Below the pieces are notes generated by a model. The model made no database searches, was not told the DNA's origin, and worked only from the letters and a program-made list of their open reading frames with translations. Positions 23,430 to 34,548 of a DNA stretch of 64,000 bases are shown here, in pieces; within the stretch, counting starts at the first letter, position 1; each line of letters starts with the position of its first letter. Made by a program: the position numbers and the translations under genes. Source of the DNA: Tretioscincus oriximinensis (lineage: Eukaryota; Chordata; Lepidosauria; Squamata; Gymnophthalmidae); the NCBI GenBank assembly GCA_022410635.1, contig JAJVDF010000002.1, positions 7,325,105-7,389,104 of the forward strand, written 5' to 3'.

Positions 23430-24405
23430 CATGATGTTTAGTTCAGACAGGACTCTTAAATGTGATTGTTCAAAATTGCTATGCAGAGTGCTTTTATATA
23501 TATTTATATTGACCGGCTATATAAGTATGGAAGCCAGGATATGGATAAGTACTCTTAATTACTGGCTCAGAATTCTACAAACTCCACTCGGTTTGGTCCC
23601 ACTAACTATGAGAGATGAATTTCAATCAACCTGGAAAAAACAAATAATAAATAAAGTTTCAACCCTAGGTTTTCTACCCGAACATCTTTTAAATGTGGGC
23701 TACGAACAGGCAAAGGCAGCTATTAAACAACGAATTTTTGACATGGAACGTCAGCAAGATCTGGCTAGAGCCCCTTTTTTATCGCTAGTGATTCCAGAAA
23801 GTATATGGTAACACCTATGACATATTTAACCAACCTAGAAGTGCCAAGCCAACGTAGGGCTTTTACTCTAACCCGCTGCCAAGCCCTCCCATCAGCAGTT
23901 ATTNAAGGAAAATACCAAAAGACCCCCCTAGCTGACAGACTGTGCCCATGTGGCTCAGGCGATATTGAAACGACCGAGCATATACTTCTGTGCTGCCAGT
24001 TCTATAGAGACACAAGGGGAAAATTTATCACACCAATTTTAAAAGGTCATCCAGGTNGCACGGGTAAATTTTATATCTCACTGTTGCTGAACGATGACAA
24101 ACCNGAAATAACATCAAACGTCGCTAGATTCAGCGCTATAGCGATTAAAACACGCAGAGAGATGATGANCTCAATGTGAACAGACATGCCAACATAGGAA
24201 GCAGACACTGCCACTGACAAGTGCGTACAGACTATGTGTGTTGCGACAACTATCACTATTTTAACCCAAACAAAAGTTTTTATATTGCNNATGTAACGCC
24301 TTTTTATGTTTTAAGAGGTGGCAAATCTGTAAATTTTTAATGTAGGGCAGTGCCCTTTTGTACTGGTTTACGACCGTAATAAATACTGATTGATTGATAT
24401 ATTTA
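23430..24405 (+). mobile_element. LINE of uncertain clade, post-RT C-terminal end and 3' UTR
   Basis: Two consecutive frames (23431-23811 and 23805-24179) code for the C-terminal part of a non-LTR retrotransposon. The first has NYWLRILQTPLGLVPLTMRD and IKQRIFDMERQQDLARAPF. The second has RRAFTLTRCQALPSAV and a metal-binding-like CPC..ETTEHILLCCQFY motif, as after the RT of R1/I-type LINEs. The end is GACCGTAATAAATACTGATT + TGATTGAT, a tail unlike those of the L2, CR1, L1 and BovB copies in this window. Three Ns and one frameshift. The clade is uncertain. Confidence 0.65.
23431..24179 (+). pseudogene. Broken ORF2 C-terminus of the unclassified LINE
   Basis: Codes for about 250 residues of a retrotransposon ORF2 after the RT domain, in two frames joined at 23805-23811. 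A Cys-X-Cys.. Glu-Thr-Thr-Glu-His ..Cys-Cys arrangement at 23944-23999 resembles the zinc knuckle near the C-terminus of several LINE clades. RT motifs are absent (5' truncation). Not functional. Confidence 0.6.
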
Positions 24406-24613
24406 TATATATATTATAAATATCTACATTTATAAACGTATTATTTATATACTTATTGACCACATATAAATTGATTAGTTATAGTAATCAGTTGATATAT
24501 TTTTGTACGTGCCTTGATAGGCTGATCTCTAGTGCCCATAACCTGAGTATGGCACAGTTTGCATTTGATGATTTTAATAGGTTTGAACCTTGTTTGATTG
24601 TCATTCTTCTCTT

Positions 24614-24848
24614 GAGAGGTAGTCTGGTATAGTGGTTAGAGTGTCAGACACTTATCTGGAAATCTCCTGATTTGATTCTTCACTCCTCCACAAAAACCAG
24701 CTGGGTGACCTTGGACTAGTCACAGTTCTTTGAAGCTCTCTCAGCCCTACCTGCTTCACAAGATGTCTGTGGTGAAGAGAAGAACAGAAGGTTATGTAAG
24801 CTGCTTTGATTCCCTTCTGGTTTACAAAAGCTCTCTTTCTTCTTCTCC
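24614..24848 (+). mobile_element. Squamate tRNA-derived SINE
   Basis: Head TAGTCTGGTATAGTGGTTAG (A box) and CTGATTTGATTCTTCACTCC (decayed B box); body GGGTGACCTTGGACTAGTCA; 3' part GTTATGTAAGCTGCTTTGAT and a (TTC)n-like end at 24833-24848. This matches the Sauria SINE layout I know, whose 3' end is shared with BovB LINEs. Confidence 0.8.
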
Positions 24849-25588
24849 CAGCAGTTGGATAAGAGGACCTTCCTTTGTCCAGTGGTTCTGAGGGAAGAGT
24901 GGTTCAGGTTTGTTTGGACCAAAATCCTGAAAGATTATGACTGGTTTACATTTTTATCAAGACATATATGCAGGGTGTGACCAAGTAAGCTTGTTATCTT
25001 GATACTTTGGATAGAAAATCCCACAAAGTTTTCTCTTTAGGAAGAAAAATAAAATTAGCTTTAGAAAATGATTCTTGTCTGGTGGTATCTGAAACAGCTT
25101 TCTCATTCTGCCTAATAGTCATTAAGTTCACACAGACACATGATATCAATCTATATACTAAAATGTACTTTGGGTTCCTAGTTTTCATTTAATTTATTAT
25201 TTCCTTATTTCTTTTCTTTCTTTCTTTCTTTTTTCTTCTTCTGATTATTTTCCCAGGGCAATTTTTTACATTTCCCATCCTTTCCCATCAACTAGCCTTT
25301 CCTATTTTTCAGGAAAACTTAGTCCTTCATTATTCTTTAGAGCTATGTTTTCATTTGCCAGGTTTTTTTTAAAGAAATGTTTATGATGAAATTTAAATGG
25401 TGCACCAAAATCAGCTAAATCCATAAGTAATTTAGACATGGGGGAAGAATGAAGTTATCAACTCATGCTAAATGAAATCTGTAACGGTTCGTGATATGAT
25501 AAAGTAATATGCGGTGTACCCTTTTTTTAAAAGTCTCTTCAGGCAGATGAAAGAAATTTGCTTTTTTTAAAAAGCATACACTTGGACA
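24849..25588. other. Unassigned sequence with a TTTC run
   Basis: A (TTTC)n patch lies at 25213-25235. No gene seen. Confidence 0.4.
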
Positions 25589-25893
25589 AATGGCCCAGTT
25601 GCTAAGGAGACGGTCTCTCATCTGGGAGATTGGGTTTTGAAGCCCTGTGTCAGACGTGGGGAGGGGTGAGCACCTTCTCCTGTCCTGTAGCTCTAGCCAA
25701 CCCAGCTATTTGAAAGCAAGATTTGCAAGAAATTGCAACTGATTGCATGTAGATACCTGGGAACCACCACAGTCTGGTAGGGAAGATAGAATGTAAGCCT
25801 TTGGGCAAAAATACATTTGTAAGTCGCTTTGAGTCCCTTTGAAAGGTGAGAAAAGCGGGGTATAAGAACCCAGTTCTACTTCTTCTTCTTCTT
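25589..25893 (+). mobile_element. SINE with a different tRNA-like head, copy 1
   Basis: Head TGGCCCAGTTGCTAAGGAGA (A box) and GGGTTTTGAAGCC at 25633-25644 (B box), then GGGGAGGGGTGAGCACC. The 3' part is GTAAGTCGCTTTGAGTCCC..GAAAAGCGGGGTATAAGAAC + (TTC)n, the usual squamate SINE tail. So this head is unlike the GTGGTTAGAGTG head of the other SINEs but the tail is shared. A second copy lies at 43027-43253 on the other strand. Confidence 0.75.
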
Positions 25894-26177
25894 TCTCTTT
25901 TTTGTACAAATTTTTTAAAAATCTGGAAAGATGCATTAGAAGTATATATGTATGTGAAGTAGACGTGAGCTAATCCAGGTACATAAGGTCTTATTAAATA
26001 ATCTAATTCATTGCTGTTCTGTTCTGATAACCTAGTAGGATATGGTTAATCAGCTGTTAGAATTCTCACTAGCACAGAATCCTGAACGAAATACGCAACA
26101 AATGATCGATCCATATATTCTAAAAACCAATGTAATTATAGACTCTACCAATGGTATTTTAAAAAAAGAACTTGAGA

Positions 26178-26450
26178 GCCTAAGAGGAACCCTGCGGAAT
26201 TGGGCCATAGTCCACCAAGTGCTTCTAGACTTTCTCAAGCAGAAGTGGAATACAAAACCTTCACTCATTCTTAACTCTCTACAATTGGCATTTAGAGATA
26301 TCCTAGCAGTCTTCCAACCTAGAGGCAATATCTAGACATCCATTCCAGCAGCCACTGAGCTACCTATCCATGAATTTGTCTAATCCTTTCTTAAATCTAC
26401 CTAGGTAAGTAAATTCCGTATAACAATTACTCTGAGTGAAAAAAAAAATA
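26178..26450 (-). mobile_element. Old L3-type LINE 3' region
   Basis: Reverse-strand 3' UTR landmarks: GAGGAACCCTGCGGAATTGG, CCACCAAGTGCTTCTAG, TCTACAATTGGCATTTAGAG, CCATGAATTTGTCTAATCC. This explains most of the 97-codon frame at 26042-26335, which is therefore not a host gene. Confidence 0.65.
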
Positions 26451-26576
26451 CTTTCTCTTCTCCATCCTAATTTTGAGTCTTCATAGGAACTGTGTTGGCC
26501 TGCATCATTATATATCCACCCCTCTCCCCAAAAAGAAAAAAAAACTAGGGTAAACTCAGTTTTAAACTAGGCTTCT

Positions 26577-26724
26577 CACATAAAATCCAGGATAGAGCTT
26601 TGGACTAAAGACTATGGAAGAGGGAGCTTTTCATCAAATACAACTTCTGCCAGCTGCATCTGAGGAGAAAACAACTTTTTCACGTCCCTTAAAAATCCAA
26701 AGCTCTATTCCAGATTTTATGTGG
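26577..26724. mobile_element. Fold-back element, family D (single copy here)
   Basis: Left arm 26577-26604 (CACATAAAATCCAGGATAGA..) and right arm 26696-26724 are inverted copies, about 25 of 28 matching, with a 91-bp loop. No coding content and no second copy in the window. Likely a short MITE. Confidence 0.6.
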
Positions 26725-29700
26725 AAATATAAGCACTGCACAACCATCACTCAGCAATTCTATTTTCCATTTTTCTTGATATATTGTCTTTCCCCATAAA
26801 ATGGCTTAATTTAGAATAACCAGAAGTAAATAATTCAAAATTACATATTCCATATAAAATAAGTAAATGGTAAGAACATTTAAAGAAAATATTGTTTATG
26901 CTATCTGGATATATATCAGAATGTAAATAATTTAATGTCAAATACTTGTGGATAAAACAAACATGGAGGCATACTGTAGATATTTATACTTACCAACAGA
27001 AATCATTCAAAGCTCTATAGCGCACTCTATATGATGATGCTGACTCAGATCTGTCCCCCACTTGTCCTAAAGTTAGAAAGAATTCAGAAGCCAGCACAGA
27101 ATATTGTGTGATCTTTGGAGCTGTGAGGGAAACTGGAACAAATCCAGCCTAGTCTAGTCCTGCTTCCATTGTATAAACAAGAATGGAGATAGTGCAAAGA
27201 GCAATAAAGGAAATAAAACTGCACTAATAAAATATCCTCTGGAGTAAAACCCAGTCACTCAAAGTAACAAACTTGTTAGTAAGTATATAATACCTAACAA
27301 AAATGGTATGGACTTCTAAGCATTAACAGTACAAAGTACAAATCATGGAGCAATCATAGAAAGTATGCAAATAAATCAGATTCAAACAAACAAATCAGAT
27401 TCAAACAAAAATCCAGCCTTAACTGGTGTATTTAGATTTGTACACAGTCTTCAAAGAGGCCTGCACTTGTATAATACAATCCATAGAATTGCATATGATG
27501 ATTGGACCCCTTTTTGGAACAGAATCAGCTTAGTGCATTTTGAATTTCCATCTGTTCCAGGGTTGTCTGTTTTGCACTAAACAGCAGTTCATCCGCACAA
27601 AAACTAGATCTGAGTGAGTGTGGGACATGCATCAAATCTGCACTGTAGCTTGCATCATCTCAGTTTTAATCCTACCCAACTTGATGCATGTTGCTAAACT
27701 AATCCAGACCAAGTAAATACAGATTGACTAATACAGACTTAGCATGGTAAGTGATTAATTGTAGCCATTAACCCAAGCCAATTTCTCTTCTATTGCACTG
27801 TTTGCTGGTCAACCCATTCCATTCTTTGCTCCCAGCCGTAGCCTAGTGCCGACATACTTGGGCATTATTTCCCTTTCCTTTTGTGCTGTGTTTGTATAAG
27901 ATCGATTAAAACCCCAATATTTTCTAGGATCTGTTTAGCTGAAGAGTGTGTTAGAAGCAAGCAAAAAATATAAAGTGTCAGTACAAGAGAATTAGAAATA
28001 TATCTATACACCTGCAAAATTTAACAGGACAGTAAAACCTATTAGTAATTACAGGTTTGCCATATGTATTGAAAACATGGAATATGTCTAGGATTGGAAA
28101 CCTCAATCCTGTCTTCCCGAATCAATTGCCAACAAGACAAGTTACTGATTTGGACATGTGGAATTCCATTTGCTGCTACATTCCACTTCCATTGCCTTAT
28201 CCCTCTTTCCCTGTTCAATGCTCCCAAACACTGTGTTGCTTCTGGTGGAAGTGGGGAAGCATACAAAAAGGAAACCAGCACTGGAAACCACCTGGAAACC
28301 TGTAATGGATAGCTGCAGCATGTCTAGTGTTATTTGTGCAATACAAAGTCAATTTCCAAAGTCCAGTTCCTGTTATATTTCATCAGATTTGATGTGAAAA
28401 GGAAATCAATCTACTTTCCTGAGCTCTAAAACTATCCCCTTTCTTTATTTCTAAGTGAGAGCTGTAGGAGGGAGGGAAAGCAGGTTGGGAAAGTCTGGAT
28501 CAGAATTCCTAGCAAGAGGTTCTAGTAGTAACTATGGGTGTATCCAGCTGACAGATGAATGTCTCTAAAGGAGTGCTGTGGAAGCGCTGTTATTGGGAAT
28601 GGAGAAATGGCGATGCTGTTTTGGAGGGGCCGGAAATCCACTCCCATTTTCATGTGTGTTGCTGCCATTTGCTGCCAGGGCAAGATCACACTCCTCGCAG
28701 CGAATCAGGGAGCTGTCATGTGGGAGCTCCATCATGGCAGCATCATGCTCCCCCTAAGTAGGGCTCCACTGCCATTGTGCAAGAACAAGGTACATGTGGG
28801 AGAGGGTGGTAGTGACGTCTTATAGCTTGGGGTAGCCTGATATCTCAGGCTATAAGCCTATGTGTGGACCTGACCTTAGAAACTGACAGGAGCAAGATTC
28901 ATAGAATGAGCTAATTTATTTCTTTACATCTGATGACATAGGGTGTGCATAGACGTTTATATTTAATTTTTTAAGAACATGATTTTGGGAGACTTGTCAC
29001 ACGTGATGGCTGGGATCCAGCATTGGTAGCACTAGAATGGTCTATCATTACACTTTTTCCTTCTAAAACGTTTATGGAGCCTTTGTTATGCAATGTCCAG
29101 TCTCGGTGCTAAGCTGTATCTGGACATGTAAGAGTTGTTGAGATCGCCAGCCCTGTCTTTGCTTGCCTTTCAGTAAAAATGGAAACTATACGGCATAAAT
29201 CAGCTACTTAATGCTGTTGAATTTACACAGGGTGAGAAAAAGCAATGATGAATGGAAAACCTCCTAGCAGCATCCCAAAACTTGGATGAGTTTAAAAGTG
29301 AGGTTTTTCCATTGAATTCACCCACACAGCAACAAAGGGGTCAACCAGCCAGTTGGAATAGGTCACAAGCTAGGATTTATGATAGGGTTACATGGGAAAG
29401 AGAAGCAATTTCTTCATGCATGTGGACAGCAAGAAAGGGAAACATGAGTCCTTAGTAGCAGACAAGAGCTACAAAATGCAACAGTCTGGCAGCACCAGTA
29501 AATTTAGCTATTGAAAGTTCATACTATCAACTTTAAGGGAGTTATTTTTTAAAGAGTTACAGTTCCAAAAATTGCTTCTTATCCCATGCACTTACATTTA
29601 AATCCCAGAAGGATTGTTCTAGTAGGCTGCATATTTGTCTCACGCACCAACGTTCTTTATAAGATGGCAATTCCCCACCTCAATAACTGGTCACAATAAA

Positions 29701-29744
29701 TACAAATTAATTATGAGAATATTACATTTAACTGTGAATATTCT
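26725..29744. other. Unassigned sequence (~3 kb)
   Basis: The longest stretch without a named element. Several overlapping frames at 28042-28397 and 28555-28825 have no domain, and the second group falls in a GC-richer, repeat-looking 300 bp (28540-28860) that has no second copy here. No exon can be argued. Confidence 0.35.
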
Positions 29745-29847
29745 CATGCGAGGTTCCTCAGGGGTCAATATTGTCTTCCATGCTATTTAACATTTATATG
29801 AAGCTGCTGGGAGAGGTCATCAGGAGATTTCTGAGTCAGATGCCGTC
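29745..29847 (+). mobile_element. L2 LINE RT fragment, left half of a split copy
   Basis: Reads through the L2 RT stretch equivalent to [20 protein letters not shown] at 39301-39437, here degraded (GAGGTTCCTCAGGGGTCAAT, TTTATATGAAGCTGCTGGGA, GAGGTCATCAGGAGATTTCT). It is interrupted at 29848 by an L3-type LINE and resumes at 30089 with CAGTATGCAGATGACACCCA, the YADD region. Confidence 0.75.
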
Positions 29848-30088
29848 ATAAGAACATAAGAACATAAGAAGAGCGATACTGGATCAGGCCACAGCCCATC
29901 GAGTCCAGCATTCTGTGTCACACAGAGGCCCACCAGATGCACCTGGGCAGTCCGGACAGAGGAAAGCAAAATATGCTGCTCCTGTTCGTGACTCCCTGCA
30001 AATGGTATTTCAAGAGTCCTGCCTGTTGCTCCATCCCGGAGGCGACATCCAGACAACTATCTTAGTATCCATTTATACTCTTAGTGTC
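29848..30088 (-). mobile_element. L3-type LINE inserted in an L2
   Basis: Begins with TAAGAACATAAGAACATAAG (tail complement), runs through CCACAGCCCATCGAGTCCAG, CACACAGAGGCCCACCAG and CTCCATCCCGGAGGCGACAT to about 30088. It splits an L2 RT sequence, so it is younger than that L2. Confidence 0.85.
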
Positions 30089-30245
30089 AGTATGCAGATG
30101 ACACCCAGCTGTGTCTATTCATGTCACCTGAATAGGAGAGGCAGTTGAAGTGCTTGACTGGTGCTTGGAGGGAATAATGGACTGGATGGGGGGCAATAAT
30201 TTGAAACTGATTCGAGATAAAATGAGGGTTTTGTGTGTTACAGGT
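30089..30245 (+). mobile_element. L2 LINE RT fragment, right half
   Basis: Continues the split L2 with the coding equivalent of SQYADDTQL (from CAGTATGCAGATGACACC) and of a W-M-G-(A/G)-N segment (GACTGGATGGGGGGCAATAA). Ends near 30245, where the next LINE begins. Confidence 0.7.
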
Positions 30246-30299
30246 TCTTATGTTCATGAAGGAGGGAGACACTGTGTCCTTGATGGGATTTCTCTGCCC

Positions 30300-31850
30300 T
30301 GAAAAAGACGGGTGCATAACCTGGGGCATAGTACCAGTAGATTGGAAGGTAGCTAATGTAACACCAATCTTCAAAAAAGGACCCCGGGGTGATCCCAGAA
30401 ATTATAGACCCATCAGTTTAACATCAATTCCAGGTAAAGTGTTGGTAACCATAATTAAGGACAAAATTACTAAACACATGGAGAAGCATGCATTGCTGAA
30501 TGAAACTCAGCATGGCTTCAGCAAAGGTTAACAAACATGTAGATAAAGGGAATCTAGTTGAAATTGTCTATTTAGATTTTCAGAAGGCTTTTGATAAAGT
30601 CTCTCATCAAAGGCGTCTAAAAGAGCTCCATAAGAGGACAGACTTTGTCCTGGATTGGAAACTGGCTAAAAGATGGAAAACAGAGGGTAGTATTAAATGG
30701 ACAGTTCTCTGAGTGGAAAGAGGTAAGAAGTGGGGTACCCCAGGGATCTGTACTGGGACCCTTGCTTTTCAATATATTTATAAATGATCTGGATGCCGAG
30801 GTAAATAGTGAAGTAGCCAAGTTTGCTGATGACACTAAACTGTTCAGGGTAGTGAAAACTGAAAATGATTGTAAGGCACTCCAGAGTGATTTATTGAAAT
30901 TGGGTGAGTGGGCATCAAAGTGGCAAATGCACTTCAACTTAAGCAAGTGCAAGGTCATGCATATTGGGGCAAAGAACCCAAACTACTCCTACCACCTGAT
31001 GGGAACCAAGCTTTCTGTGACTGAGCAAGAAAAAAAGGATCTTGGGGTGTTGGTGGACAATTCAATGAAAATGTCAACCCAGTGTGCAGCAGCAGCAGCA
31101 GCAAAAAANGCAAATTNCATGTTGGGGATAATTAGGAAAGGAATCGAAAACAAGTCAGCAAATGTTGTTTTGCCTCTTTATAAATCTGTGGTGAGGCCAC
31201 ATTTGGAATACTGTGTTCAGTTCTGGTCACCACATCTCAAGAGGGATATTGTGGAACTGGAGAAGGTACAAAAAAGGGCAACAAAAATGATCAAGGGTCT
31301 GGAGCACCTCCCTTACGAAGCAAGGCTGCAACGTCTGGGCCCCTTCAGTCTTGAAAGGAGACGTTCGAGGGGTGATCTGATTGAAGTGTACAAAATCATG
31401 CATGGGATCGACAGGGTGAATAGAGAAAAAATGTTTTCTCTATCACACAACACAAGGACCAGAGGGCACTCCTTAAAACTGTTGGGTAGAAAAGTGAGAA
31501 CAGACAAAGGAAAGTATTTTTTCACCCAGAGGGTCATCGGCCTGTGGAATTTACTTCCTGAAGAGGTAGTGGTAGCTAACAGCTTGGATAGTTTCAAGAC
31601 AGGACTGGACAGGTTTATGGACACCAAGGGTATAAATGGATACTAGAATAGATGTCTGGATGTTGCCTCTGGGATGGAGCAACAGGCAGGACTCCTGAAA
31701 TACCATTTGCAGGGAGTCATAAACAGGAGCATATTTTGCTTTCCTCTGTTCAGACTGCCCAGGTGCATCTGGTGGGCCTCTGTGTGATACAGAATGCTGG
31801 ACTTGATGGGCTGTGGCCTGATTCAGTATGGCTCTTCTTATGTTCTTATG
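30300..31850 (+). mobile_element. Long L3-type (CR1-clade) LINE, RT to 3' end
   Basis: A young-looking 5'-truncated LINE. Frames at 30235-30531, 30500-30712 and 30645-31646 give successively VDWKVANVTPIFKKG, NYRPISLTSIPGKVL, LDFQKAFDKVSHQR, SGVPQGSVLGPLLF, FADD and a long thumb and C-terminal region. The 3' UTR ends in TTCTTATGTTCTTATG at 31850. The left boundary (30245-30320) is uncertain because it abuts an L2. A near-identical second copy starts at 63787. Confidence 0.9.
30645..31646 (+). pseudogene. LINE reverse transcriptase, C-terminal 333-codon open frame
   Basis: Codes for the back half of a CR1-clade ORF2: RT motif 4 (SGVPQGSVLGPLLF), the catalytic FADD box around 30820-30840, then thumb and connection segments with [12 protein letters not shown] and KVQKRATKMIKG, and a C-terminus at MDTKGINGY. 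RT copies the element's RNA at the nicked target. Upstream RT motifs sit in other frames (30235-30712) with a missing stretch after QHGFSKG, so this copy cannot make a full enzyme. A CAG run at 31086-31101 gives an alanine tract, and two Ns follow it. Long, but not a host gene: the frame is open because the insertion is recent. Confidence 0.85.
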
Positions 31851-32354
31851 TAATGAGACTGCTGACTGGTACAGCTGGCCCTACCCTGCATTCTATATCT
31901 GAAGAATTAATGCCTGTGAAAGCTGTCTGTGGTTTTCAAACGATTGCTTGATTTCATATTGCTCATAAAGATCCTCCCCCACATCTAGTTGCATTTCTGT
32001 ACTTCCATGTTGTTGTAATAGGCAAGGGGCATAACACACAAACACTACAACACACATTGCACAAGAACCTACCACTTGCTGGGATACAGCTGCTGGCCAC
32101 ATGACTGAACTATCTTGTAGAACCATTTCTTAGTTTCATGTGTCCACCTGCACACAGCAAAAGTCTGCTCTAAAGCCTTTATGTATCCCCATAAACCTGT
32201 CATTTTCATTATGAATCAAATGCTGATACATTCAAGATTTCTATTTTTTAGATTAAATCCAAGCTGGAGGTTACAAAGATTCTTACTAATGTTGATGGTT
32301 TGGTTGATGGCCATCTTAGATTTTGAAAGCCCCCTCCCACCCCCCATAAAAGCA
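31851..32354. other. Unassigned sequence
   Basis: 31890-31935 has a weak trace of repeat F (CTGAAGAATTAATGCCTGTG). Otherwise nothing. Confidence 0.35.
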
Positions 32355-32404
32355 CAGATGAAACTCCATTATAAGGAACCTCAATATAACGAAATTCATG
32401 GTGT

Positions 32405-33163
32405 AACAAGATATGGTATGGGATAATTGGAGGAAGGGAATCAATGAAGTAAAATACAATAAGCTAAGAGAGGTAGAACTTAAGATCATAACCAGATGGT
32501 ACAGAACACCGACCCAATTATCCCATATGATCAATATATCCCCACAATGTTGGCATTGTGGGCAAGAAGCAGGAACGTATTTACATATGTGGTTCAATTG
32601 TGTAGAAGTCAATGGTTTTTGGACCATGATAGTTCAAGAGTTAAATGATATTCTTCAAAGTAACATCTCAGTGTCGAAGGAAACATCAGTTTTATTCAAG
32701 GCTACAAGAACGCGTATGAACTATGAGGACCATATCCTGATAGCAAAAGGGTGGAAGGATAAGACCAGATGGACAAAGGAGAGTTTGTATGAATACATGT
32801 CAGAGATTATATTGTTTGAATTTATGAGAGAAAGAAGGTTAAAGAGATTGGGTATTCAAACAAATATTTTATGGGAAACAAGGTGGCGGAAATTCCTCTC
32901 TTTTGTAATTTTCAACCAGATAGACTTGGTAACAGTACATACCATTTACATGATACTGGATTTGGGAAGATTAACTTAGTTTTGCTATCGGTCCATTATT
33001 TCTGCTTGGGGGGTGGTGGGAGGAGGGGGGGATAGATCTGAGTGTTTGTATTCTGTGTGGGTGTATTATATTATTATGTTTGGATGTTTCTTAGTTTCAT
33101 TGTCTTATGTTGTTATTGGTAAATAATAAAAAATAAATAATAATAATAAAAAAATTGAAAGTC
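32405..33163 (+). mobile_element. L1 LINE, ORF2 C-terminal end with poly(A)-like tail
   Basis: The frame at 32413-32979 is the ORF2 C-terminus. The 3' UTR follows, with a G-run at 33008-33032 and an A/T-rich tail of (TAA)n and A7 ending at 33163. It lies inside a mariner-like MITE, so it postdates it. Confidence 0.85.
32413..32979 (+). pseudogene. L1 ORF2 C-terminal fragment (188 codons)
   Basis: Contains KIITRWYRTPTQLSHM, SPQCWHCGQEAGTYLHMWF and a following W-rich stretch. These match the L1 ORF2 C-terminal region, where a CWxC-type cysteine motif is thought to bind RNA. The frame is uninterrupted from the truncation to the natural stop, the best L1 piece here. Endonuclease and RT domains are missing, so it is inactive. 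Confidence 0.85.
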
Positions 33164-33204
33164 CTGGCAGAACACCCATAAGAATAATATTGGTTGCAAT
33201 TATT

Positions 33205-33340
33205 TTCATTATTTTTTTTTTTTTAAAGATTTTTACCCCGCCCTTCCCCCCGAAGGTGTCNAGGGCGGCTTACAAAAATTAAAAAATTCGGGTCGCCATG
33301 ACCTTCACNAGATTAAAATCATAAAACACAACTGTTAAAA
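33205..33340 (-). mobile_element. L2-type LINE/SINE 3' tail
   Basis: Read in reverse: GTAAGCCGCCCT, CACCTTCGGGGGGAAGGGCG, GGGTAAAAATC, then an A run. A common squamate L2-type 3' end, with two Ns. It lies in the right part of the mariner-like MITE. Confidence 0.6.
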
Positions 33341-33589
33341 ATGTCGTCCTCTGGTGGGGTATAACGAAATTTCATTATAATGAACACATCCAGCTGAACA
33401 CTTGAATTCTAAGTGTATGTGGGTTTGAACTGTTAGCAAGATACCTTATTCAGGAAAATTACAGACAGTTGTTTGCTCTAACATTTTAACTCTGAGCATG
33501 AATATACGATCTGGAATAAGACCCAATTTCAAGATCCTAACATAATGGGATTTTTTTCATGAAGTCATAGCATTTGTCTTCAGGATATA

Positions 33590-33950
33590 TGTTAGGGCAA
33601 ACAGTGAGACAGAGATGTTTGCTAATGATACTTAATTTTACAAATTAGTGAAAAATGGGTAGTGACCGTAAAGAGCTTCAGAGGAATCTCTTGACACAAC
33701 AAACATACTTCAATCAAAGCAAATTTATATACACTGGGGAAAAGAATCTCAATATCTCCTATTAATTGATGGGGGTGGGGGGATTTTGTGTCAGACCAGG
33801 AAAAGGCTCTTAGGGGTTTGGTGGACAGTTCAATAAAAGTGTCAATGTGCAGCAAGTAGAGAAAAAAGCAAATTCAGTGCTATGGGTAATTAGGAAGGGA
33901 ATTAAAAATAAGTCAGCAAGCATCATTTTGCCTCTTCATAAATTTTAATC
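33590..33950 (+). mobile_element. Old L3/CR1 LINE fragment, post-RT region
   Basis: The order matches 30825-31190: GTTTGCTAATGATACTTAAT (degraded FADD region), AAAGAGCTTCAGAGGAATCT, TTAGGGGTTTGGTGGACAGT, AATTAGGAAGGGAATTAAAA, TCATTTTGCCTCTTCATAAA. No frame survives. Confidence 0.75.
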
Positions 33951-33959
33951 ATCATACCT

Positions 33960-34494
33960 TAGAAGAAATATTGTAGTTCTACCTGGGGTTGCTCTTGAAG
34001 ATAGATCTGTAGCTGCATTTGGTGTGGAGTTAGATTACTGTCAGAATGACCTTATGGAATCCACATTATTCTGGTCGCAAAAAGCCCAATTCAAGGTCTT
34101 AATTTTACATTATAAAGTCCTAAATAATTTGCCCCCCAAATATTAAGGAAAACCTTCTCCCATATCAACTTACTCATGCCTTAAGATCAGCAGGGGAAAA
34201 ACCTTTCCCCTTGTCATCATCACTGTCAATAATAAAGATGGGGGGACCCAGGGAAGTGTCTTCTCAGTGGTGGGCCACAGACTGTGGGATAGAGCTGCAT
34301 CTCTTGAGCTGCATCAAGATTCTACACTGCAGACCCTTAGAAAATCATTAAAGATACACCTTTTTAGCCTGGCCTTTTGCTGAAAAGATAGATCTCCCTC
34401 TTTACTTTCAAATACTGTTGTTTTTAATACGTTATTTTTCTTTGTTGTTGTTGTTGTTACTGTTATCCTGAGATCCTTGGATATAGAGTGAAAT
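33960..34494 (+). mobile_element. L2 LINE 3' end
   Basis: C-terminal and 3' UTR landmarks in order: AAAGCCCAATTCAAGGTCTT, AAAGTCCTAAATAATTTGCC, GGAAGTGTCTTCTCAGTGG, TTTTTAGCCTGGCCTTTTGC, CCTGAGATCCTTGGATATAG. The 3' end runs into the tetranucleotide repeat at 34495. Diverged; frames are broken. Confidence 0.75.
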
Positions 34495-34548
34495 ACTTAC
34501 TTACTTACTTACCTACCTACCTGCCTAGTTAACTAACTAACTAGCTAG

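Larger units (their letters stand above)
32355..33396. mobile_element. Mariner/Tigger-like MITE split by LINE insertions
   Basis: The left end CAGATGAAACTCCATTATAA (32355) and the right end (..TTTCATTATAATGAACACATCCAGCTG to 33396, read as its complement) are inverted and carry the TATAACGAAATT motif on both arms. The layout resembles Tigger-type CAGnnnAACCTCGTTATAACG ends. The interior is now an L1 (32405-33163) and an L2-type tail (33205-33340), so the original MITE may have been only ~200 bp. Confidence 0.6.

Noticed and set aside
26042..26335. A 97-codon frame as a novel gene
   Set aside because: More than half overlaps a reverse-strand L3-type 3' UTR, and an equally long frame lies on the opposite strand.
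30645..31646. A 333-codon frame as a host gene
   Set aside because: RT motifs, repeated copies in the window and a LINE 3' tail show it is a retrotransposon remnant.
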